From positions 1 to 25,833 of the forward strand of contig CAMLIY010000013.1 in assembly GCA_946480125.1 (NCBI GenBank): 25,833 nt of DNA, written 5' to 3'. The notes beneath the pieces were generated by a model. It did not search any database and had not been told where the DNA came from. It saw only the letters and a program-made list of their open reading frames with translations. Every line of letters begins with the position of its first letter. Position 1 is the first letter of the stretch. This document shows positions 22,249-25,833 of this stretch, piece after piece. The DNA is from an uncultured Asticcacaulis sp. (GTDB taxonomy: Bacteria; Pseudomonadota; Alphaproteobacteria; Caulobacterales; Caulobacteraceae). The translations under genes and the position numbers were made by a program.

Positions 22249-24528
22249 TCAGAACGCCGGCGGGGTTTCGCCCAGCAGGTTCTGCGTGAAGAAGTCCATA
22301 TGCTTGCGCCAGTAGTAAGGCCCGATCGTATTGTGCGTACGGTTGGCGAAGATCACCAGTTCGTGCGGCTTGTTGGCCGCCACCAGGGCCGCATCGAGCC
22401 GCAGGGTCGCCGCCACCGGCACATTATCGTCGATATCCCCATGGGTCAGCATGAGATGACCTTTGAGATTGCCCGCCACCGAGACGTTGGAGTTCTTCTC
22501 CCAGGTCGCGTCATCGGCAATGCCCATGGAGACTTCCGGCCACCACGCCTTGTCCAGCCGCTCGTCCTGATTGCCCGAATTGGCGACCGCTACCTTGTAA
22601 AAATCAGGCCGGCGCAGGATGAAACGCGCGGCGTCATAACCGCCGGCTGAGTGACCAAACACGCCGACGCGGTCGAGGTCGAAATAGCTGTACTTCGCCT
22701 TCATCGCCTTCAGCACCCAGATATGGTCATCCAGCCCGACCTCGCCGAGATTCTGATAGGCCGGCAGGCGGAAGGCCTGGCCGCGCTGCGAGGAACCGCG
22801 CCCGTCGATTTCGACCACAATGGCGCCGATCTGCGCCATCCCTTCGGCGGGATTGCGGATATTGCGGCCATACCCTTCAGAGATCACATGGGTGGTCGGG
22901 CCGGTGTAGACATATTCGATCACCGGCCAGGTCTTCGACGGATCGAAGTTCTTCGGCCGGAAAATCATGCCATAGAGCATGGTCTTCCCATCATCAGCCA
23001 GGGTGCTGAAAGGCTCAGGCGGGGTAAAGCCGCTGGCCAGCAGGGCTGATGGATCGGCCTTGCCCAGTTCGGCGATGATATGGCCGTCCGTGGCGCTGCG
23101 CAGCAAGGTGCGCACGGGCACGGTCGGGCTCGACATGCGGTCGATAAAGGTCTTGCCGTCTTCCGATACGCTGACATCGTGGTCGAGCGGCTCCGGCGTC
23201 AGGTTGCGGATGGCGCCATCGAGCGTGACACTGTAGAGGCTTGAGAAATAGGGATTGACGCCGGCCTCGCGGCCGATGCCGGTGACGAGCAGCGACTTCG
23301 CCTTGTCATCGACGCGGACGATATCGGTGACTTCCCAGTTGCCCTTTGTCAGGGCCTTGCCGCCCGCCGGGTTGGTGCTCTTGCCAACAAAATAGAGCTG
23401 CGCCCAGCCGGTGCGCTCGGAAATCACCAGATCTCCGTTCAGTTCCGGCACTGGACGGATTGAAGATGACGTCACGGTGACGAGCGGTTTGATGGCCTCA
23501 TGCACGCGCAGGGTGGCGACGTTGGTGACCGGATCGATCTCGTACTCATCGACCTCGCCATAGCCGCGCTTGGTCCACTGATAGATGACCTTGTCCTTGT
23601 CCCAGTTAAGGTTGGGATCACCGGGCCACAGAAGCGAATTGGACGGTACATTGAGCGTCTTGGGAGCTATGGTGCCCTTCAGCGATGACGCGACATCGAT
23701 CACCACCGGCACAATCTGCGGCACAAGTTCGGCGCCCGCAGTCGGATAGACATAATCATAATGGCGCGGAAACTGGCTGCCCGGCGGATTGGGCTGAACG
23801 CCATGCCAGATATAGCTGCCGTTGCGGTCCATACGATAGGTCAGGATCTGCTTCGAATCGGGCGACCATTCCACGCTGACCGGCATGGGCGGGGTTTCGG
23901 TCTGAGCCGCCACCATATCGGAGAACATCGGATAGTTCATGCCGTAGCGCTGGTCATAACTGCCATTGGCGGTGAGCGCAGTTTCCTTGCCTGTGGCGAT
24001 CTCGACCAGGGCCAGATCATAGCCCTTGTGGATCACCTTATAGAGACCATCGGGCGACACGACGCCCTCATCGATCGCCTTGTTCTCGATTGGCGCCTTG
24101 CTGATCGTGTTGGCCGCCATATCGTATATCAGCTTGCGGCCGCCGGCATTAAGCGTGAGTGTGCGCTTGTCGGCGTCATAATCTTCCGGCGAGACATCGA
24201 ACGGTCCCTTGGCGTCCGCCCCCATGACCGGCATCAATAACGGCTGCAAGGCCGCTTCAGTCGTTAGATCGGTTATCTGGCCGCTGGCGGAATCGGCCAG
24301 CGAAATCACGCCCTGCCCCTTGGCGCCATGACGATAGAGCACCTTGGTGCCGCCGGACACAAAACGGGCGCGCAGGTCAAGATCGGTGACGAGATCGCCT
24401 GTCTTGCCAGCCAGGTAATCCTGCGCCGTGGCGTAACGCTCGGCGATCGGCACGGTTTCCGCGTAAGCAACGGATGACAGGGCCAGCAGCGAAATGCCGC
24501 CGGCTAGGGCAAAGGAAAAAGAACGCAT
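22249..24528 (-). CDS. Secreted S9-family (DPP4-like) serine peptidase
   Basis: 759 residues with a signal peptide (1-23, SVAYAET). The N-terminal ~500 residues are a DPP4-type beta-propeller (PVSVEWSPDSKQILTYRMDR, later YSVTLDGAIRNLTPEPLDHD). The C-terminal alpha/beta hydrolase has Ser627 in VGVFGHSAGGYDAARF, the catalytic Asp in GDIDDNVPV (698-701) and His732 in NRTHNTIGPYY; the spacing agrees with human DPP4 (630/708/740). Such enzymes cleave dipeptides, often after Pro or Ala. The DPP4 Glu-pair region was not confidently located, so exact specificity is open. It starts 22 nt after the LecA-like gene, in one operon. Confidence 0.93.
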   Translation of the reverse strand: MRSFSFALAGGISLLALSSVAYAETVPIAERYATAQDYLAGKTGDLVTDLDLRARFVSGGTKVLYRHGAKGQGVISLADSASGQITDLTTEAALQPLLMPVMGADAKGPFDVSPEDYDADKRTLTLNAGGRKLIYDMAANTISKAPIENKAIDEGVVSPDGLYKVIHKGYDLALVEIATGKETALTANGSYDQRYGMNYPMFSDMVAAQTETPPMPVSVEWSPDSKQILTYRMDRNGSYIWHGVQPNPPGSQFPRHYDYVYPTAGAELVPQIVPVVIDVASSLKGTIAPKTLNVPSNSLLWPGDPNLNWDKDKVIYQWTKRGYGEVDEYEIDPVTNVATLRVHEAIKPLVTVTSSSIRPVPELNGDLVISERTGWAQLYFVGKSTNPAGGKALTKGNWEVTDIVRVDDKAKSLLVTGIGREAGVNPYFSSLYSVTLDGAIRNLTPEPLDHDVSVSEDGKTFIDRMSSPTVPVRTLLRSATDGHIIAELGKADPSALLASGFTPPEPFSTLADDGKTMLYGMIFRPKNFDPSKTWPVIEYVYTGPTTHVISEGYGRNIRNPAEGMAQIGAIVVEIDGRGSSQRGQAFRLPAYQNLGEVGLDDHIWVLKAMKAKYSYFDLDRVGVFGHSAGGYDAARFILRRPDFYKVAVANSGNQDERLDKAWWPEVSMGIADDATWEKNSNVSVAGNLKGHLMLTHGDIDDNVPVAATLRLDAALVAANKPHELVIFANRTHNTIGPYYWRKHMDFFTQNLLGETPPAF

Positions 24529-24550
24529 GGAAAGTCTCGCCGTTTCTGAA

Positions 24551-25105
24551 TTATTGGGCCGCCGCCGGGGTGATAGTCACTTCAATCTCGCCGCTGTTAT
24601 CGGCATAGATATCGTCATTAAGGCCGAACTGGATAGCTTCGGCGCCTTCCGGCACGGTGATGGTCAGGCCCGTTCCGATCGGGAATGGCGACTTGACGAT
24701 CTTGCCTTTGCCGTCGGTAAAGACGGCCACCAGTTCATTGAGATGCACCGGATAAAAGCCGTGCCCCATATACATGCTGGGGAACGGCATACCGGAGCCG
24801 CCGAGATGGTCATCACAGATAAATTCAGCCTGTCCACCCGGATCGAAACCGCCGCCACCGGCCACGGTCGTGGTCGAGCCGGTGGCCGTCATCTGCAATG
24901 ACAGGCCTGCTGTCAGTTTCAACGGCGCCACTGCCGGCGCGGTGCCATCGACCTTGCCATAAGGCAGGTCCGGGTTTTTCTTCTTGATGATCCACGGCAT
25001 GGCGGTGCCCGCCACCTTCACGATCACCGTTTCGGCCGTCGCCGCCTGGCCCATACCGGCCATCGCCAGGCTGGCGCACACCGCAAAAAGTTTCGCTATT
25101 CGCAT
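24551..25105 (-). CDS. Secreted LecA (PA-IL)-like carbohydrate-binding protein
   Basis: 184 residues from ATG 25105 (MRIAKLFAVCASLAMAG); 16 residues of upstream in-frame sequence lack an SD and would hide the signal peptide. Cleavage is expected near ATAET. The C-terminal half resembles the PA-IL/LecA sandwich: HLNELVAVFTDGKGKIVKSP, then FPIGTGLTITVPEGAEAIQF and GLNDDIYADNSGEIEVTI. The DxYxDNSG segment corresponds to the calcium/sugar-binding NDxxGxYxxNSG region of LecA. Two Cys flank the centre (FICDD and the signal Cys). First gene of an operon with the S9 peptidase. The lectin call is by motif; the sugar is unknown. Confidence 0.68.
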   Translation of the reverse strand: MRIAKLFAVCASLAMAGMGQAATAETVIVKVAGTAMPWIIKKKNPDLPYGKVDGTAPAVAPLKLTAGLSLQMTATGSTTTVAGGGGFDPGGQAEFICDDHLGGSGMPFPSMYMGHGFYPVHLNELVAVFTDGKGKIVKSPFPIGTGLTITVPEGAEAIQFGLNDDIYADNSGEIEVTITPAAAQ

Positions 25106-25170
25106 GTCAAAACCCCCAGTATCTTTTGTCAGACTTATTCCGCACGGTTTCATGAATGTGTCAAATATTT

Positions 25171-25184
25171 TATACGATATACCG
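25171..25184. promoter_or_regulatory. TATACGATATACCG site between the lectin and halogenase genes
   Basis: The sequence is nearly the same as the TATACGGTATAC site at the GH43 promoter. It lies 66 nt upstream of the lectin start and 60 nt upstream of the halogenase start, and contains a TATAAA-like -10 on the minus strand. It may be another target of a GntR/FCD regulator. Confidence 0.4.
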
Positions 25185-25189
25185 CTGAA

Positions 25190-25217
25190 TTGACATCATC
25201 GCCGCGTTGGTCATAAT
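25190..25217 (+). promoter_or_regulatory. Sigma70-like promoter of the halogenase-like gene
   Basis: TTGACA (25190-25195), 16-nt spacer, CATAAT (25212-25217), 27 nt before the start codon. Confidence 0.6.
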
Positions 25218-25244
25218 CGTTTCGACAAGCGATAAGGCGTGCAA

Positions 25245-25833
25245 ATGACAGAGACTATTCGGAAAATCGTGGTTGTGGGCGGCGGCACGGCCGGCTGGAT
25301 GGCCGCCGCGGCATTATCAAAAGTCTTCGGCACACAGAAATACAGTTTTACCCTGATCGAATCCGACGAAATCGGCACGGTCGGCGTCGGCGAGGCCACC
25401 ATTCCGACCATTCAGGAATTCAACCAGCTTCTGGAAATCGACGAGAACCAGTTCATGAAGGAGACAAATGCCTCCTTCAAACTCGGCATCCGCTTCGTCA
25501 ACTGGAAGCGCGAGGGCAGCGACTATTTCCATCCGTTCGGCGTCTATGGCGTCGATATGAACGTCAACTTCACCCACTACTGGATGCGTTATCACATGGC
25601 CGGCGGCAATGGTGATTTCGGCTTGTTCAATCCGCAAACCATAGCCGCACGGATGGGCCGCTTCGGCCGCATGAGCGAGATCAACCCCAAGGCGCCCAAC
25701 GTCAATTATGCCTTCCATTTCGACGCCTCCCTCTACGCCAAATTCCTGCGCCGCTATAGCGAGGCGCACGGCGTCATTCGCCAGGAAGGCAAGATCACTG
25801 GCGTCAGCCAGCATCCGGAAAGCGGCGACATCA
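25245..25833 (+). CDS. Flavin-dependent tryptophan-halogenase-like protein, partial (C-terminus beyond window)
   Basis: 196 codons are visible with no stop before the window edge. ATG 25245 follows AAGGCG. The FAD-binding start is IVVVGGGTAGWMAAAALSKV (GxGxxG), then LIESDEIGTVGVGEATIPTI, the GxGEATxP signature of the tryptophan halogenase family, and GIRFVNWKREGSDYFHPFGV. The conserved Lys and the WxWxIP motif that separate true halogenases from other monooxygenases should lie beyond the edge. In Caulobacterales such genes often accompany TonB-receptor sugar-use loci, where their reaction is not established, so halogenation is a family label only. Confidence 0.88.
   Translation, partial: MTETIRKIVVVGGGTAGWMAAAALSKVFGTQKYSFTLIESDEIGTVGVGEATIPTIQEFNQLLEIDENQFMKETNASFKLGIRFVNWKREGSDYFHPFGVYGVDMNVNFTHYWMRYHMAGGNGDFGLFNPQTIAARMGRFGRMSEINPKAPNVNYAFHFDASLYAKFLRRYSEAHGVIRQEGKITGVSQHPESGDI

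Noticed and set aside
1..25833. CRISPR array, tRNA, rRNA, transposase, phage or toxin-antitoxin defence module
   Set aside because: No regularly spaced direct repeats, no RNA gene signatures and no such protein families were seen on either strand.

Overview
The window looks like chromosomal DNA of a Caulobacterales-type alphaproteobacterium. Asticcacaulis or a close relative is my best guess from the gene content: secreted plant-polysaccharide hydrolases, NagX, and a tryptophan-halogenase-like flavoprotein next to sugar-use genes. This is inferred from recognised families and high GC; no database search was run. I see no phage, plasmid, transposase, CRISPR array, rRNA or tRNA.

Layout. 1-1205 (minus) is the N-terminal part of a secreted GH74 xyloglucanase-like enzyme, cut by the window edge, with a LacI-type operator upstream. 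1355-2776 is a divergent pair: an ArsR regulator and a membrane protein fused to an SRPBCC domain, with a strong promoter and two inverted repeats between them. 2832-4404 holds a rhodanese and a secreted GH5 glycosidase. 4405-4670 is a LysE-family exporter wrecked by an internal deletion. 4690-8797 (minus) is a TetR/HlyD/ABC ATPase/ABC permease efflux operon plus a small CxxC protein; its promoter holds a 28-bp perfect operator, and a ~124-bp palindromic repeat sits inside the operon. 8882-10063 (minus) is NagX. 10265-11897 is a membrane protein, a short XRE regulator and an alpha/beta hydrolase behind three tandem 18-bp operators. 11898-13339 (minus) is a GNAT enzyme, a TspO-like membrane protein and a PhnA-type domain. 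A lipoprotein and a second GNAT enzyme follow.

14415-19766 is an arabinan or arabinoxylan side-chain locus. A GH43 enzyme and a Tat-exported GH127/GH146-type beta-L-arabinofuranosidase are co-transcribed and share a related discoidin-like module. A divergent GntR/FCD regulator flanks them, with GTATAC operator-like sites over the promoters. The 360-bp gap after the GntR gene carries a sigma70-like promoter and a strong terminator on the minus strand, framing a possible ~300-nt RNA. An AraC regulator then diverges from an Fsr-type MFS exporter. The last block is a secreted LecA-like protein and an S9 (DPP4-like) peptidase in one minus-strand operon, divergent from a tryptophan-halogenase-like flavoprotein cut by the right edge. 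Their shared promoter region carries a motif like that of the GntR locus.

Taken together, this is a nutrient-scavenging region: extracellular cleavage of xyloglucan, glucan and arabinose-containing hemicellulose, and of peptides, interleaved with locally regulated efflux and stress genes. Nothing looks like a defence system. The least explained items are the candidate RNA, the tandem operators of the XRE unit, the intra-operon repeat, and the lectin/peptidase/halogenase cluster.
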